Of a stretch of DNA of 64,000 bases, positions 21,926-34,400 are shown piece by piece (the first letter of the stretch is position 1; the number at the start of each line of letters is the position of its first letter). Position numbers and translations under genes: made by a program. The DNA is taken from assembly GCA_947646735.1 (NCBI GenBank), contig CANTFK010000705.1, positions 88,869 to 152,868 of the forward strand. The letters run 5' to 3'. A model generated the notes under the pieces. It made no database searches. It had not been told where the DNA came from and saw nothing but the letters and a program-made list of their open reading frames with translations. This stretch comes from Peronospora farinosa (Eukaryota; Oomycota; Peronosporomycetes; Peronosporales; Peronosporaceae).

Positions 21926-22711
21926 TGTCAAAGAACTATTAGTTCAATTCACAGTGCGCCATAGCACCAAATTTACAAGAACACTAATTAGATGACCAAT
22001 TACAAAGATACCATTGTTACCGTCCTGGAGGCCTGGAAGGAAACAACATCTAAGAAAAGTTGTGCCTTAAATAATTACTAGTCGGTCTTTGCGGATCTTA
22101 TATACCTTCAATCAGAAGTATGGTACCGGCAAAGCACTGTAAGACAGTTGTTTCGAATCACAAGAAGTCGACAGAATCTCACTTGCATACATCTTGTTCT
22201 TATTAAACATCCTTGCAGGGGCCAACTGCTTTGACAGAATTGAAATGCGTTAGAGAGAACCCTTCCATGCAATAACGAGGTTAGCGATAATAAGCTCATG
22301 AATTTTACGATCTTTCATCATTGCTGTTTGATCGATAGAAGAGCCACCGTGTAATCCTTTTGTCTTGCCTGTCATTAACTGTGAAGAAAGCTAAATAATA
22401 AGTCAACGTGCGCAATTTAGGTTTAATTCAGATTATTTTAGGTTTTATTCAAGCATGAAATACATTAAAATTAAAATCTAGATCACGGAATAAAAAACCT
22501 ATTTTTTGTTTAGAAAAAATTTCTACCCTAGTAGTTCTGTTAGCGACTCCCTTTTGATTATATAACAGAAGGGAGGGGATAGCTAATATTTGGCTCATTT
22601 CTATAAATACCGTGTTTTTTCTGGTGAGAACGGGTCAATAGATTTATGAATTGTATATATCATTTGCTTTCACTATTCAAGCCGCTTTTTACTTGTAATC
22701 CAGTATCGTAA
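21926..22711. promoter_or_regulatory. Intergenic region upstream of the J-protein gene
   Basis: AT-rich, no supported gene. At 22593-22604 is GCTCATTTCTAT followed by AAATAC, about 110 bp before the ATG. It resembles the oomycete initiator (consensus beginning GCTCATT), so it is the best candidate core promoter. This is a short, partial match only. Confidence 0.4.
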
Positions 22712-23731
22712 ATGTCTCGCCACAATAACAGCAAACTCAGAGACGAAGCGACGACCACGAAGCGTCGACGTGTAGACAACAAGAAAGTTGCAGCAGATCA
22801 AGCGAAACTAATGAAAGAAAATCCTCCTGATATTATTGACCTCACGATTGAAGATGACACGCAAGACAATTTGGATCAATTATCCCACAATCCAATGGAG
22901 ATTCCGGCGCATTTGGAATCAGATGATTATTTTCAGATTCTAAGTCTGTCGCGTTCTGCATCCGAATCAGATGTTAAACGTGCATACAGGAAATTAGCAG
23001 TACAATGGCATCCCGATAAAAACCGCTTGAACCCACGGGCCGAAGAGGTATTTAAGAAAATTAGCGAAGCCTACGAAGTACTGCGTGATCTGGAGAAACG
23101 TAAACATTATGAAAAATACAACAAAGCAGGAGGTCAGAGAGCACAAGCGACTCAGACGACGGAAGGGTTTGGGTTCAATACTAGTCGTGCTACTAATGAG
23201 TTCTCGACACGACGTGCACGAGACATTTTTGATGCATTTTTTGGAGCTGAAGACCCATTTGCAGCATTTTATGGAGGTGGTCAACAACATCGTGGGTCGA
23301 GAAGAGTTAGAAATGACCCATTTGCGTCTATGGGCTTTGGTGGGATGGGAGTGGGCATGACTATGCCAGGATTTGGACAAATGGGTGGAATGTCGATGAT
23401 GGACCAATTCTTTAGCAACGGATTCGAGGGGATGAATGGAACAAGTGCTGGAGTATTTTCTTCAAGTACGACCTCATCGTCTTCAATGTTTACGGATCAA
23501 AATGGTAACGTCATTCAGCAAAAGACGACGACGACTAAAGGATCGGATGGTCGGATGGAGACTGTCACGGAGGAGTTTCGGAATGGCAAGCTGGTAAACT
23601 CATCGTCGTCGGCTACTAGTCGATTGGTAGATAATGGAAGGATGCAGGTTGATGGGAGCTCGAACGCTATCAAGAGAAGCTATCAACGTCGTCGTTCGAG
23701 CAACTCGCGTCCAAAGTATTACGGGATTTAA
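22712..23731 (+). CDS. Type II (DNAJB-like) Hsp40 co-chaperone with a SUMO-interacting motif
   Basis: 339 residues, single exon. Residues 71-135 form a J domain with the obligatory HPD at 100-102, which stimulates Hsp70 ATPase. A Gly/Phe-rich stretch follows (about 175-245, many FGG, GMG and GF). Then comes a Ser/Thr-rich part and a segment DQNGNVIQQKTTTTKGSDGR typical of DNAJB2/6-like proteins. No zinc-finger region is present. The N-terminus carries a basic cluster TKRRRVDNKK (16-25, likely nuclear signal) and IIDLTIEDD (41-49), a canonical SUMO-interacting motif with acidic flank. Predicted nuclear J-protein. Its 3' end faces the PCH2 gene 157 bp away. J domain certain; nuclear/SUMO role inferred. 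Confidence 0.92.
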   Translation: MSRHNNSKLRDEATTTKRRRVDNKKVAADQAKLMKENPPDIIDLTIEDDTQDNLDQLSHNPMEIPAHLESDDYFQILSLSRSASESDVKRAYRKLAVQWHPDKNRLNPRAEEVFKKISEAYEVLRDLEKRKHYEKYNKAGGQRAQATQTTEGFGFNTSRATNEFSTRRARDIFDAFFGAEDPFAAFYGGGQQHRGSRRVRNDPFASMGFGGMGVGMTMPGFGQMGGMSMMDQFFSNGFEGMNGTSAGVFSSSTTSSSSMFTDQNGNVIQQKTTTTKGSDGRMETVTEEFRNGKLVNSSSSATSRLVDNGRMQVDGSSNAIKRSYQRRRSSNSRPKYYGI

Positions 23732-23887
23732 GACAAGAAGTTGGGAAGAAAGTAGTATGAATGGAGAACTAAGAAGAAGCTTAGCTAGCGTTCGAACTAA
23801 TACACTCCAGAGTAAAAGAAACGCGAGACGTCTATTTTTGTGTAGCTGCTTATCAGCAATTATAGCTGTTATTCAATCCGAAATGAT

Positions 23888-25761
23888 CTACCCCATAGAA
23901 AGCTGCTGCTTTTGCTTAGTCTCGCGACTGATGGTCTGTATCAAGTAGTAAATGAATTCGGCAACACTCGGATTATGTGTCTAGAAAGCATCAAAAGTCA
24001 GAGCGTATTCATGAATACGTAAGACAGCAAGCATCTACTACACCTGCACAAAGAAAGCGTGCGCCTGGAATGGGAGTTTGCGCAGTGCACGACCGCTGAA
24101 TCCTTCGGCCATTTCTGCCGCTTGCAATAACTGTATTGACAGCTCTAAGTCTTCACTGCCATTTTCTGCTCCTGGTGGGCTTGTCATTTCGTCTACTACC
24201 CATTCTCTCATAGATCGTCTTCTCAGTATTTCTTGATATGTGAACAGAGGCTGCATGCTAGGTCGAAGAATGTTCACACGGCCAAGTTCTTCCACACAGC
24301 TTCGCAAAATTTCAAAGCGTGCATGACACGAAGGAAGTCCAATGTACCTGACAAAAAACAAATTAGTGATAATTACATCTTAAACATGACCAAATTCGTG
24401 TGTATGCTCAACATACTGCTTGATGTCTGCTCTGTCAACAAACGCGACATCAATAGCTTCAGTAATGTTTGATGTCGTGAGAATCAACACATTCGAGTGA
24501 CGCTTCAACATATCTAACTGCGTTAGCAATGCGTTGACCACTCGAATAGCATCTGACGGCTCCGATCCGCTCACTGCAGACTTTCGAGCTGCTGTCAGTG
24601 ACTCCACCTCATCTACAGACACCAATATGTATCATTATAAACGCATTGGCAATCAGTTTTGTCCTTGCCCATGCAAGCCCACCTATCATCACGCAAATAA
24701 ATGATTCCTCGTCCTCCACCAGTTCCTGAATTTGTCGGAAAAGCTTCATGACAAGTTTTCCGCTTTCAGAAAACCACTTCAGACATCCAAGTCACCACAT
24801 TTAGTCTTGCATACAGCATGAAAATAGGTGCTCACACCAGTAACACGTCTTACTTTGCTAAACAAGCTATGTGCGTTAATCTCCAAAAGGACCGCGTTCG
24901 GGTATCTACACAATCAATTTCCAGTCCATATGAAACACACACATCAAGCAAACATAGCTCCTACAATACCAACCAACCTAGACGATAGACGGATGCTGAG
25001 TTTCTGGGCCAGAGACTTGCATAAACTCGTTTTTCCAGTGCCCGGTGGGCCATGCAACAACACCACCCGATTCCACGATATGATATGCGGATTCACTTTC
25101 GAATCAGAAAACAGCATTGCTGTCATAGCATAGTCCAGCACATTTTTCTTCACTGAAGAATCAAAGATAAGCGAATCCCATAACCTATCAAAAGCTACAG
25201 CTGGAAGCATTGTTTGCTGACACGTTGTTACGCTCTCGTCGTCATCTGCAGTCTCCTCCGCAGGTGCTTCCTACAATACAAATAGTACTAAGTTATTATT
25301 TTTCCAATCCCATTACATAGCGTAATATCAGCTACTGTCACTTACATCACTGAGCTTAAACACGTGCACAAATAAATGAGCATTCGAGCGTAGAACTTTC
25401 TCTTCATTAAGATCGTCACTCTTCTTGCCATCAATCTCAGTAATATCAATGCGATTCAGGTGTGCAGAAAGTTGCGAGTTCTCAGCTAATGCAACTGAAC
25501 CTGCAGCATATTCCAATTTATTCAATTACGTAGTTTTTACAATATAATTCTATTGCACGAACCTTTAGTAAAGAATGCACATGTTGTACCGAGATAGTCT
25601 GCAACTGCTACTCTCACTTGCTCATAGTCAACGACACTCTCTTGTTTCATATTAACTTCGACTGCACAAGCAATTGGAATGCAATCAATTAGAAGTTGGT
25701 CATCACTAAAGACCGTCACGACAATGAACGTACCGTGAACATGACGGACCTCATCGTTCAT
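23888..25761 (-). CDS. Pachytene checkpoint protein 2 homolog (AAA+ ATPase, TRIP13/PCH2)
   Basis: AAA+ remodeller of HORMA-domain proteins, acting in the spindle checkpoint and meiotic recombination. Eight exons fit GT-AG rules: 25761-25563, 25500-25346, 25270-24978, 24905-24854, 24776-24683, 24612-24417, 24347-24044, 23980-23888. Exon joins keep frame across Walker A ([18 protein letters not shown]), the SESGKL pore region, Walker B (CVMIDEVESL, split by an intron), sensor 1 ([23 protein letters not shown]) and the sensor 2 region ([11 protein letters not shown]). The last exon ends the protein 30 residues after that, as in TRIP13. Introns are about 62-75 bp. About 420 residues, near the family length. 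Exon borders were found by eye; the first and last are the least sure. Confidence 0.88.
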
Positions 25762-26927
25762 CGCTCTTATGTCAAGTATAGAATATTTCTAAAATCAGTA
25801 TTGCCATGCCCTACACCTTTGTGTACATGTATCCATGTCTTAAATGGCTACAGTAGTTATACCTTAGGACGTCAAGCGTCAAGAACTACCCAACGGGGTC
25901 GAATGCATAAGCATATATAATTATGTGTTGATGAAAAGCATAGTAGAGCCTATACAGCTCGATAAAAGTCGGCTGAAAATGGACTTGGCTGAATGGACGT
26001 TGGAAGAAGTGTTTTGTTGTAAAAAAGCTAATGCTTTGACTAGATTTACTCAACGGATAAGTGGCAAGACTCATGTTTGAATCGGGCTAAACTCTAGGCT
26101 TACAATAGTTGTCAAGCTCAGGGCCAAAATAATTGCATGGGACAGACGACGAAATAACGGGCCTCCAATCTCAAAGAGCTAAGCGACATGACACGTATGT
26201 TTCGCCCGTCATCGTGCGGTGCAAGGGATGATCCAAGCCCGCTGAGCCGAGACCATTGCTGAAGAGCTAGAAAAGATTGGGAGATGAAGGAGCAAAACCA
26301 AGATGAGGGAAAACGAAAACAACCGTTTAGAAGGAGGCTCTTTTGAAACAACGGTAACAATACCCTTTATCTCGGGAGGCTTTGAATCGACCATAAGTGT
26401 TTGTGACATCGACATAACTTACAATTGCTAAGTATATGGGCAATACACGGTAATAAACAAGGTCCATATCTGCAACAGACCCCTTTGGTCGATCTAACGA
26501 CACTCCTTTTCAGAGATACACGCTTTTTACCTGACGTGAATATTGGTGTTCGAGCCGCAAGTGCTCACGCAGTAAGTCTTTTGCACTCAAGAGCAACACC
26601 ATGGGGTGCATCATCCTCTAATTGCTGAACGAGAGAAACGATTATCGAAATGCAAGTCAAAGCGTGTAAATCGGTGGTCTATTCAATTGCACATGGCATA
26701 GCAAGGCAAGCGAATGCAGCGCAATGAGCAGCGGAAGTGAGCCGCCGTCGGGCTGATCAGTCGTACTGTAGGGAGATTCCTTGTACTTATGATACACTAA
26801 GTTGCCACAGCGATTCGTAATCGTTCTTTAGACACTAATTTGCCGTAAACATATTGCCATCTTGATCGTCTCGTGGCGAGCGTCGTATTACGCGCGCAAC
26901 TGTCTATAATTTACAAGAACATTTGTA
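25762..26927. other. Intergenic, no supported gene
   Basis: Upstream of PCH2. One minus-strand frame at 26415-26209 (68 codons) contains a hydrophobic stretch (FSLILVLLLHLPIF), but it lacks a recognisable domain, obvious signal-peptide context or continuation, and I do not call it a gene. The rest shows nothing. Confidence 0.4.
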
Positions 26928-27577
26928 GTGATTTAATCTCAGTATTAGAGAAGAACAGACCGTCTATTTCAAACATTAAGGATTGGTAAGATGTCTGGAG
27001 TGCTTCTACCAGGACTTCGTCATTCTTCGCCTCGCTGGCTCAATCTGCTGGCTCGAGATGTCGGGCGTCACGGGGGACACTCCGAAAAGGGCACGTGGAA
27101 TCGGGTATCCAGCCCGAGGTGTAAACAGTGGCTCAATGATCGCAACAAGCGCCGGGCACCACACCGATCAGTCCCGATCGACCGCTGATGCACCTGGACG
27201 GGGCCGATCAATTCACGTTCTTGGCAAGTTCACTTCGTGGGACCGAGATTCGCGCTCGGCGATCGAATCGGCGGCTTGAAGGCTGACGTAGAATAGCAGG
27301 AACTATTAAGGAAAGAGGAAATGATAACCGCGGTCGTCGATCCTCTCCCCCCGGGGGTAACAGGGTTGGTGCTCCCCTTACGGTTAGCACGCTGCGCTTG
27401 CCCCCCATAGCGCACGCAGCAGAGGGAAAACCTCCCCCCTCTTATCCTGGGCCTCCCGTTGGAGGGACTTCCCGCCCTGGTCGGAGGGGGCCGGTTGACC
27501 GGCTCTTTGAAGGTCTTCGTCTCTTGGCCGTTGTTGCTCGAAGGCGCGAATTGGGAAGTGGTTTAATCTCAGTATTA
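26928..27577. mobile_element. GC-rich insert flanked by a 20-bp direct repeat, probable non-LTR insertion
   Basis: The sequence GTG-N-TTTAATCTCAGTATTA occurs at 26928-26947 and again at 27558-27577 with one mismatch. About 610 bp between them is much more GC-rich than the surroundings and carries no long ORF. A 15-20 bp direct repeat around a foreign-looking insert fits target-site duplication by a LINE or SINE. No poly-A tail or tRNA-like box was recognised, so the class is uncertain. Confidence 0.55.
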
Positions 27578-28604
27578 ATATATGATTACAACCTTTTCAG
27601 CTCAAGTTTTTTTGCCGCCTCAGTAACTCAGGACCCGTATCTCTTCTTTAAATGGTCGAATTTTTCAGACGAGACAAACGAGCTTACGGGCAACGCTTAC
27701 CTATAAATTATAGCCTTTTTAACGAAAACGGAGGCGCCTGAAAAGCGCATTTCCTTGCCTCCACGTTTGTAGTTTACGCAAGGCAATTGATTTGCTGCAA
27801 GAGCTTCGAGGTAAATGCTCAGAAAAAAAACTGCCATTCTTTCGCGAACACTAGTCTGTTCGTCTCGACGAGTTCCAAATTAATACAACGGCGCCAGTAA
27901 TACCGTCGGAGACTTAGACACTATGTGTTGTATGGTTTACGACTCGTCTCCTTGGCAAACGTGCAATGCCAGGCAGGCAAGCTTTTTAATCACTTATTAT
28001 CGTATGCACTCCATCACTCGCATCTGATATATGACAAGTAAAAAGACGAGCAATCTACTGGCACCGCAGCCCATCAGTGAATCTTAGCTGGTAGCAGCGT
28101 ATCAGGCGCAGATGGCTCATAGACCTTCGTAAAACCGCTTCATTCAACTTCACGGCAGACAAGTCAAGCAGAAGAGTCGGTGGCTGGTGCCAACTGCCCT
28201 TACTGATATCACCACCGAACCTTACTTCAAATCCTCGCTAAAATGACCAATCGTAGTCTTACCCTTGCAAAGTCGCTACTATTGTACACGGGGCTTGTGA
28301 GATTCGGAACCAAGAAGAGTGCGTGAGTGAAACACTGCGTTGTGAGTGCCAGAAAGCAAAAAGAGCGAGGGGAAGGAAGAGCAAGCGAACGAGCGAGCAA
28401 GCGAACGAGCGAGCAAGCGTCAGTACAATATCTATATTTACTCGTTGTTTAAACCGACGCGACACTTTTTGTGATAGTGTCTCTTCGTGTCACTACTTCC
28501 CATACGACCATCACTCTTGCTTTCCGCACTGTGACGAGTCGACAGAAAAAGAGAAACGACTTGTCCGCACTCTACATACAAACGTTAAGTCAAGTGCATG
28601 TACC
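27578..28604. promoter_or_regulatory. Upstream region of the AGC kinase gene
   Basis: No gene supported. A tandem duplicated purine-rich motif of 16 bp (GCGAACGAGCGAGCAA type) lies at about 28382-28420. The kinase frame is open from 28323, but only with a GTG start; the first ATG is at 28605, so this open stretch is probably 5' leader. Confidence 0.45.
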
Positions 28605-31151
28605 ATGGCGCACATGTTAGAAGCACGTATGATGTCGCGCAACCCATCAGCTTCAAGTCTTACAGCAGCAGCACGAAGTGCCAGTCGTCGCAAGTCGTCC
28701 ATGAGTGGGCCGTCTTCGAATGGAAGCACCGTGTCCAGTACGCCACGTAGTCGACGGCCATCTCTGTTACGCGATATGTCCAATAACAGCGTTTCCAATG
28801 CCATTGCAAGCTTTGACATGGCAACACCAAAAAATGGCAGCAGACGAGGCAAGTCACAACCCAAGGGTGACACTTTGTCTACCCCCAACCTCATTGACCT
28901 CAAGACCATTACGGCCGAAGAGATTGAATGGGAAGGATATTTGTATAAACAACGTAAGATTGTCAAGAGCTGGACACCACGTTACATTACGTTACAAAAT
29001 GGTACTGTCTCAGTTTACAAGTCCAAGAATCATGCATTAGCCAAAGTCCAATATCGTGGTCGATGGGTGATTAAACAAATTGTAAGCTCTTTACCAACTG
29101 CAGGTTTTGGAGGCTCGAAATTGAAACCAGAAGAATTGGGATTTCGATTTCTAGCGACGAATGGAAATTTGATCGATTTTATTGCTGCGTCAGCAGTAGA
29201 GAAAGCCATGTGGATGCATGTAATGCAATTAAGTTTACAAAATACGACGGTGAAAGAACCATCGCCAGTGCATCAAGAACGACTACGTGGGGATATGTCT
29301 CCTTCGCCTACAACTCGTTCAGCAGACGATGTCGTGTCGCGGGAATCATCGATTACGATGCATCTTGCTGAAAAGTTTTTAGCTGATTTAGTGCATCTAA
29401 TGACGGGAACATCGGCTGAGAATGTTATTGATCTCTTGCCGTTATTCTTGCGGCAATTGAGTAAAGATGTCGAGCTGTTGTTTGATCTTGAGACGTGTGA
29501 AACGACGCAGCCGTCGTGCGTCTTCAAAGGCATTTACCATGGACGTGAAGGATTTGTCCACTTTGCTTCGTTGTATGTGAGTAAATACTTGCTCGCAACG
29601 AATGTGGACGAGAAAGCTGCTCACAGAGCGGACGATGATGATCACCATGCATTTGCGTACTCAGGTTATCGTCTTATCAATACGGTATCTGGATCAACGA
29701 CTGAAGGGAAATTTGGACTGCAGATCACATTTACGCCGGCGCGACGGATCTCTCGCGTGGTTCTTTCGTTCCGTCAGCGTAGTTCGTCTCGGCCAAGAGC
29801 TCGTCGAGTTACAACGAACCCGATGGCAATTGCAGAGCATCCAGCGTGCTTTCATCAGTACTGTCTCACGAAACGCTCGCTGGCTTTATCGTTTTCGGAC
29901 TTTAATGTGGTTGGCGTATTGGGACAAGGTGGCTTTGGTACTGTTGTGCTTGTGCAGCGTCACCTTAATCCGGATGAATACTTTGCCATTAAGATTATTG
30001 ACAAACAGTCTGGAGCTGAAAGTGCGCTAAAGGAACGACGCATATTGTCGGGTGTCCGTCATCCGTTCTTGACGTGTTTGCGCTTTGCTTTCCAGACGCA
30101 AACAAAATTGTATCTTGGCATGGATTACTACAAGGGAGGAAACCTGTATTTGCATATGCATTCCTCCAAAATGGACCCGAACTTGTCGACAAGTAGTGGT
30201 CGACGCTTCCCGGTGGAGCGCGCTCGCTTCTACGCTGCTCAACTTGCGATAGCGCTTTCGTACTTGCACGCGCATGGCATTATCTACCGTGATCTGAAAC
30301 CGGACAATATCATGCTCGACAAGACGGGTAACATTCGTCTCGTGGATTTCGGTATCTCAAAGCAGCTACGCCTCGAAGGAGAACCAGGGAGTCACAGCTA
30401 CTCTCAGGCAGGAACACTGGCTGGATCGCCTGCGTACATAGCTCCTGAACAATTGCTTTCTCAGAAGCCGCAATATGGTATGGAAGCAGATTGGTGGAGT
30501 TATGGTGTGCTATTGTACGAAATGCTGACAGGCAGCACTCCGTTTTTCGACGCAAACATTTCGCAAATGTACAAGAAAATTCAGACTGCTGATGTCAAGT
30601 ACGAAAGATATCCACCGATCGATGACGATGCTATTGATTTGCTACAGAAGCTGTTGGTTCGTAATCCTGCGGATCGCGTTGATATACATGGTGTGCGTTC
30701 ACACCCGTTCTTTGCATCGATCAATTGGGAACAGTTAGAGTTGAAGGAAGTCGAACCGCCTTTTATCCCGCCGACTGAAGAGTTGATGCAGAATGTGCAT
30801 GAACACTTTCGCAATATGAATGTAAACGAAACGATTGGCGACGCCCCTAAGGCTATAAACGGAAAGAAGGCGTCTACCGTCGCGAACGCCAACGATGAGT
30901 CGCACTTTGATGAGTTTAGCTTTGCGTACGACAAGACCCGCGATACGTTCGACGATCTGTCCATGGCAGACGAAGGATGGTTGATGCGACAGCTACAAGA
31001 AGGCGCAGCAATGCGCGGGCGATTGAATGCCAGTGATACCGATCCCGTTCCGGATGACATGGGCAGCGAATACGAAATCGCACATCCGATAATGAACGGT
31101 CAGGACAGCAGTGAAAGCGACGAGGCGGAGATTGAAGCTACTAGCATTTGA
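28605..31151 (+). CDS. PH-domain AGC-type serine/threonine protein kinase
   Basis: 848 residues from ATG 28605. A Ser/Arg-rich N-terminus precedes a PH domain at about residues 107-215 (WEGYLYKQRKIVKSWTPRYITL, ending in a W...MQLSLQN helix), which may bind phosphoinositides. The kinase domain spans about 432-705: G-loop GQGGFGTV, Lys in FAIKI, YRDLKPDN catalytic loop, DFG, activation segment TLAGSPAYIAPE, then HPFF. AGC C-tail features follow: PPFIPP, and the hydrophobic motif FDEFSF at about 766-771. It resembles PKB/S6K-type kinases but with a long insert between PH and kinase. Convergent with the Rb gene, 322 bp between stops. Confidence 0.93.
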   Translation: MAHMLEARMMSRNPSASSLTAAARSASRRKSSMSGPSSNGSTVSSTPRSRRPSLLRDMSNNSVSNAIASFDMATPKNGSRRGKSQPKGDTLSTPNLIDLKTITAEEIEWEGYLYKQRKIVKSWTPRYITLQNGTVSVYKSKNHALAKVQYRGRWVIKQIVSSLPTAGFGGSKLKPEELGFRFLATNGNLIDFIAASAVEKAMWMHVMQLSLQNTTVKEPSPVHQERLRGDMSPSPTTRSADDVVSRESSITMHLAEKFLADLVHLMTGTSAENVIDLLPLFLRQLSKDVELLFDLETCETTQPSCVFKGIYHGREGFVHFASLYVSKYLLATNVDEKAAHRADDDDHHAFAYSGYRLINTVSGSTTEGKFGLQITFTPARRISRVVLSFRQRSSSRPRARRVTTNPMAIAEHPACFHQYCLTKRSLALSFSDFNVVGVLGQGGFGTVVLVQRHLNPDEYFAIKIIDKQSGAESALKERRILSGVRHPFLTCLRFAFQTQTKLYLGMDYYKGGNLYLHMHSSKMDPNLSTSSGRRFPVERARFYAAQLAIALSYLHAHGIIYRDLKPDNIMLDKTGNIRLVDFGISKQLRLEGEPGSHSYSQAGTLAGSPAYIAPEQLLSQKPQYGMEADWWSYGVLLYEMLTGSTPFFDANISQMYKKIQTADVKYERYPPIDDDAIDLLQKLLVRNPADRVDIHGVRSHPFFASINWEQLELKEVEPPFIPPTEELMQNVHEHFRNMNVNETIGDAPKAINGKKASTVANANDESHFDEFSFAYDKTRDTFDDLSMADEGWLMRQLQEGAAMRGRLNASDTDPVPDDMGSEYEIAHPIMNGQDSSESDEAEIEATSI

Positions 31152-31473
31152 GCGTGGCGTGATCGCTCCAAGCAGCTTGGGGAACATACATGTAATAATC
31201 ACGGTGCTGGAACAATATTGCGTGAACAAGTTGAGCAGTCCGGCACCACAGAGAAGCGGCAAAGGGTTACAGAAGCACACTAGATAACGAAAATATTTGT
31301 CCCAAATCAACAACGCGTAACGAGTTGCTGCGAGAAATTGGTGAGTCTTTGGTCGATACTCGATTACGAGGGCTAAGCTACAAACAAAAGAAATGAAAGT
31401 GTTTTGTGAGTATATTGCAGGCATATTATTATGCACATTCTACAGAGGATACAACTACATTAGGAAACTGCTA

Positions 31474-34400
31474 TTACGACACTGTCTTGTGTCTCTTACG
31501 AACTGGAGTGACATCTGAACTGGTGCTCGTGTCTTCTGGTTCATTATCGCTATCCATTACAAGGTTCGGCGCACGGGTCCGCCGCAGGTTAGCAGGTGCT
31601 GTGTTCACTGCACGGTTGATCAAAGCTAGGTCCTGGAAATGAATAAGCAAAAACAAGCGTTGTAAACACCAATTGAGCATTGAAAAGAAAAAGGTGAGGA
31701 CATACCCGTGCAGGACTCTCGCCAATCGCGTAAAGAGCGTGGGAGCGCGGCGTCAACTGCGAGCGCCGATCCAAGCGTACTTGTTGCAACGGAGACATGA
31801 ACACGTTCGTGGACTTGACGCGCTTTGGTGATGTTTGATTCATTGATACAGGCAGTGTTTGCACTTCAGCCGAGGTGAACATCTGCAGTGCTGAAACAGC
31901 CGGTGACGACACAAAAGGCGATGATCGCGCGCCATGACGAATGGGACGAGGTGGTGTGCTGAGAAGTACGCTACTTCTGTCACTGATTGGGTTGGAAGAG
32001 TTACTATGCCCTTGAAAAATTTTCTGAACGGCTTCTGACGCTGCTTGGGCAATACTTTCAGCATCAGAAGTAGACGCCGCTAAGCCCATTGCACCGTTGC
32101 TAGATGTAAACCCTGGCGTGAGCACCTGGAGGGTCCCTGACGCCTCAGCAACAACAGCATCCGCCGCAGCCATTTGCGACTCTTGGTACTGAAATTGCAG
32201 AATAAAGACCTTCATCGGCGTGATGTAGCACCGATTGTAGAACTTGATAATATCACCACGCGAATTCTCGTTCTCTAGTATGATGCCGTGCGTCACACCT
32301 TCCGTGCTTGCACTTGTGCCAGTTGGAATTCGCTGATTAAGCTGTTTGTAGCACGCCAACAAGCGCTTGAAGGACATGGTCGCCACCGCCTTCGAAACAG
32401 TAGGGCCCCGTGACACTTTGCACACAGCATAAATATTGCACAACACTATCAGGTCCAGGTGACGGTCTCTCAGGAGGCACTGGTGCGACACGATGCACTC
32501 CTTCACAGCAGTCCAGATTTGGTTTTGATCCGTCGAATCCAAGCCCAATATATTGCCGAGTTGGTAAACCCTGGAAGCTGCGCGTGAAAGCACCATTCGG
32601 TAAAAGAGGCGAAGCACAGGCGCATGACTAACTGCTCCGATGGTAGAAGTACTAACTTGCCCGTTTAAACGATCCGTCAAGCTCACAGGTGCAGGACCAG
32701 AGGCGGAATGATGTCGAGCTCCAGAAAGAAGCTGATACAGCGCGGAGTCTGATTTCCACACGAGAGAGTCTAGAATTCGGTTTTTTACATCGCCCATGTG
32801 CTTCTTCAAGGCAGAAGGGAGATTCGGTGCGTACTTGACGAAGCTTTCGCTTGTAGTGACAAAATGAAAAGCATTCACGTGCAAATGCTGGAGCAGGAAC
32901 GGGTACGAAATTGTGATGAGCGAGTGCGCTTTGAGCACCACCTCAGCGCTACATGCAAATAGCGCTGCGAGAAACACTTTGTTGTTTAGCAGCTTGGAGA
33001 AGTCTTTGTTGCGTAGTCGCTTGCGCTCTGACATCAGCAATGGCTCTAGCACTCGATAAAAGAGAACAACAGTCAAATTTTTCGTCCGTTTGAGACTGTC
33101 ATCCACGCCAGATGAGAAAGATGCGTTCTGTGAATTACCACTTTCATTTGCATCGTCATCGTGGTCATCATCGATGGCCATCGCCGTTGTTGAGCGCATG
33201 CTCCCTAACGTAACTCGGCCTGTATTTCGAGCTGCAAGCAGTAACTCAGATTGTTCGTGCAAAACGTGCGTGATGCGCTCTGTTGGGTCCATTGCACAGT
33301 CGGAGAAGAATTGACGCAGCTGTAGCGTTACGGGCGTCAACATTGTGCTTGACAAAGTTTCACGCACCCAGTTGTTTGTCTCTACTGCCGAAGTGACTGG
33401 CGTACGCATAAAGTTAGGCGATGGGCGAGGACTTGCACCTGCCGGAAAGAACCGCATTTCTCCGGGTGAACCTTGCCATTGCCACGAATGCATCAACGGC
33501 GAGTTTTTTCCTCGACCATGTTGTTGGCGATGTCGAGGTGGTGTCATCATTTCTCTCGTTACTGGAGTAGAACTACTGTCTCGTCGCCGAGCCATTATAT
33601 TGCGTCGCACAGGGGATGACATGATATGTGTAGTACTTCGGCTAGTTTTCAACGTGCCACTCGACGTTGTATTCGAATTGGAGTCACCAGTCTCATTATC
33701 TGTTCGTACAGCTAGATTTGGTCCCATAATAACACGTCGAACGTGAGCATTTAGATAAAAACGCTCATCCAGCTTGCCACAGCCATCAAGATAGTCTTCC
33801 TTGTATTTCTCCGACAACCGTGCCACGTTTGCTTCAAGCACAGCGTCAGCAAAAAGTGTTCTACTCAACATCGTATGTTCCCCTGGTTCCTTCTGCAAAA
33901 CACCCTCCTCTCTCAATTGTTGAAGTACAAGTTTCAAATGTTCAGAAGCACGTAAGACGTCCATCGGATCAACTTTCGGTGCTGCACACAGAGCTTCCAA
34001 AATCTGTGCACTCTTTTTCGCGCTCGTTTCAGGTATAACCGGTGTCACTTTTTCATTTCCTAAAGCTCCCATTGCACTCAACGCTGCAGCCACCTCTGCC
34101 TCTACTGTCACATGTGACACTTGAGAATTGACAATGACCAAATGCAGCGTTGCTAGCAGTAAATGGTAAAGTTGTCCTAGTCCGGCATAATGATCCCCTA
34201 ATCTTTGTTTTGCCAGTAGAAACAATAACCAGCCTCCTTCAAATAATGTGTGATGACGTGTACGTCTCTTGAGATCCTTATTTTGTTCTTGATTAGCTAC
34301 GAAATGTTCCGGTTCCGGATCAATCGATAATTGGGATTGATTACTTGTCTCCAAGGTCGAAAAAGACTCTTGAATGACACAATATTTCTCAAATAATAGA

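Noticed and set aside
26209..26415. 68-codon frame with a hydrophobic stretch
   Set aside because: Too short, no homology recognised, no splice-consistent continuation found.
27340..27440. Possible tRNA-like or SINE promoter in the GC-rich insert
   Set aside because: A GGTTAGCACGCTGCG stretch is suggestive, but no cloverleaf or B box could be formed.
28323..28604. N-terminal extension of the AGC kinase
   Set aside because: The frame is open but has no ATG, and contains a simple repeat; treated as 5' leader.
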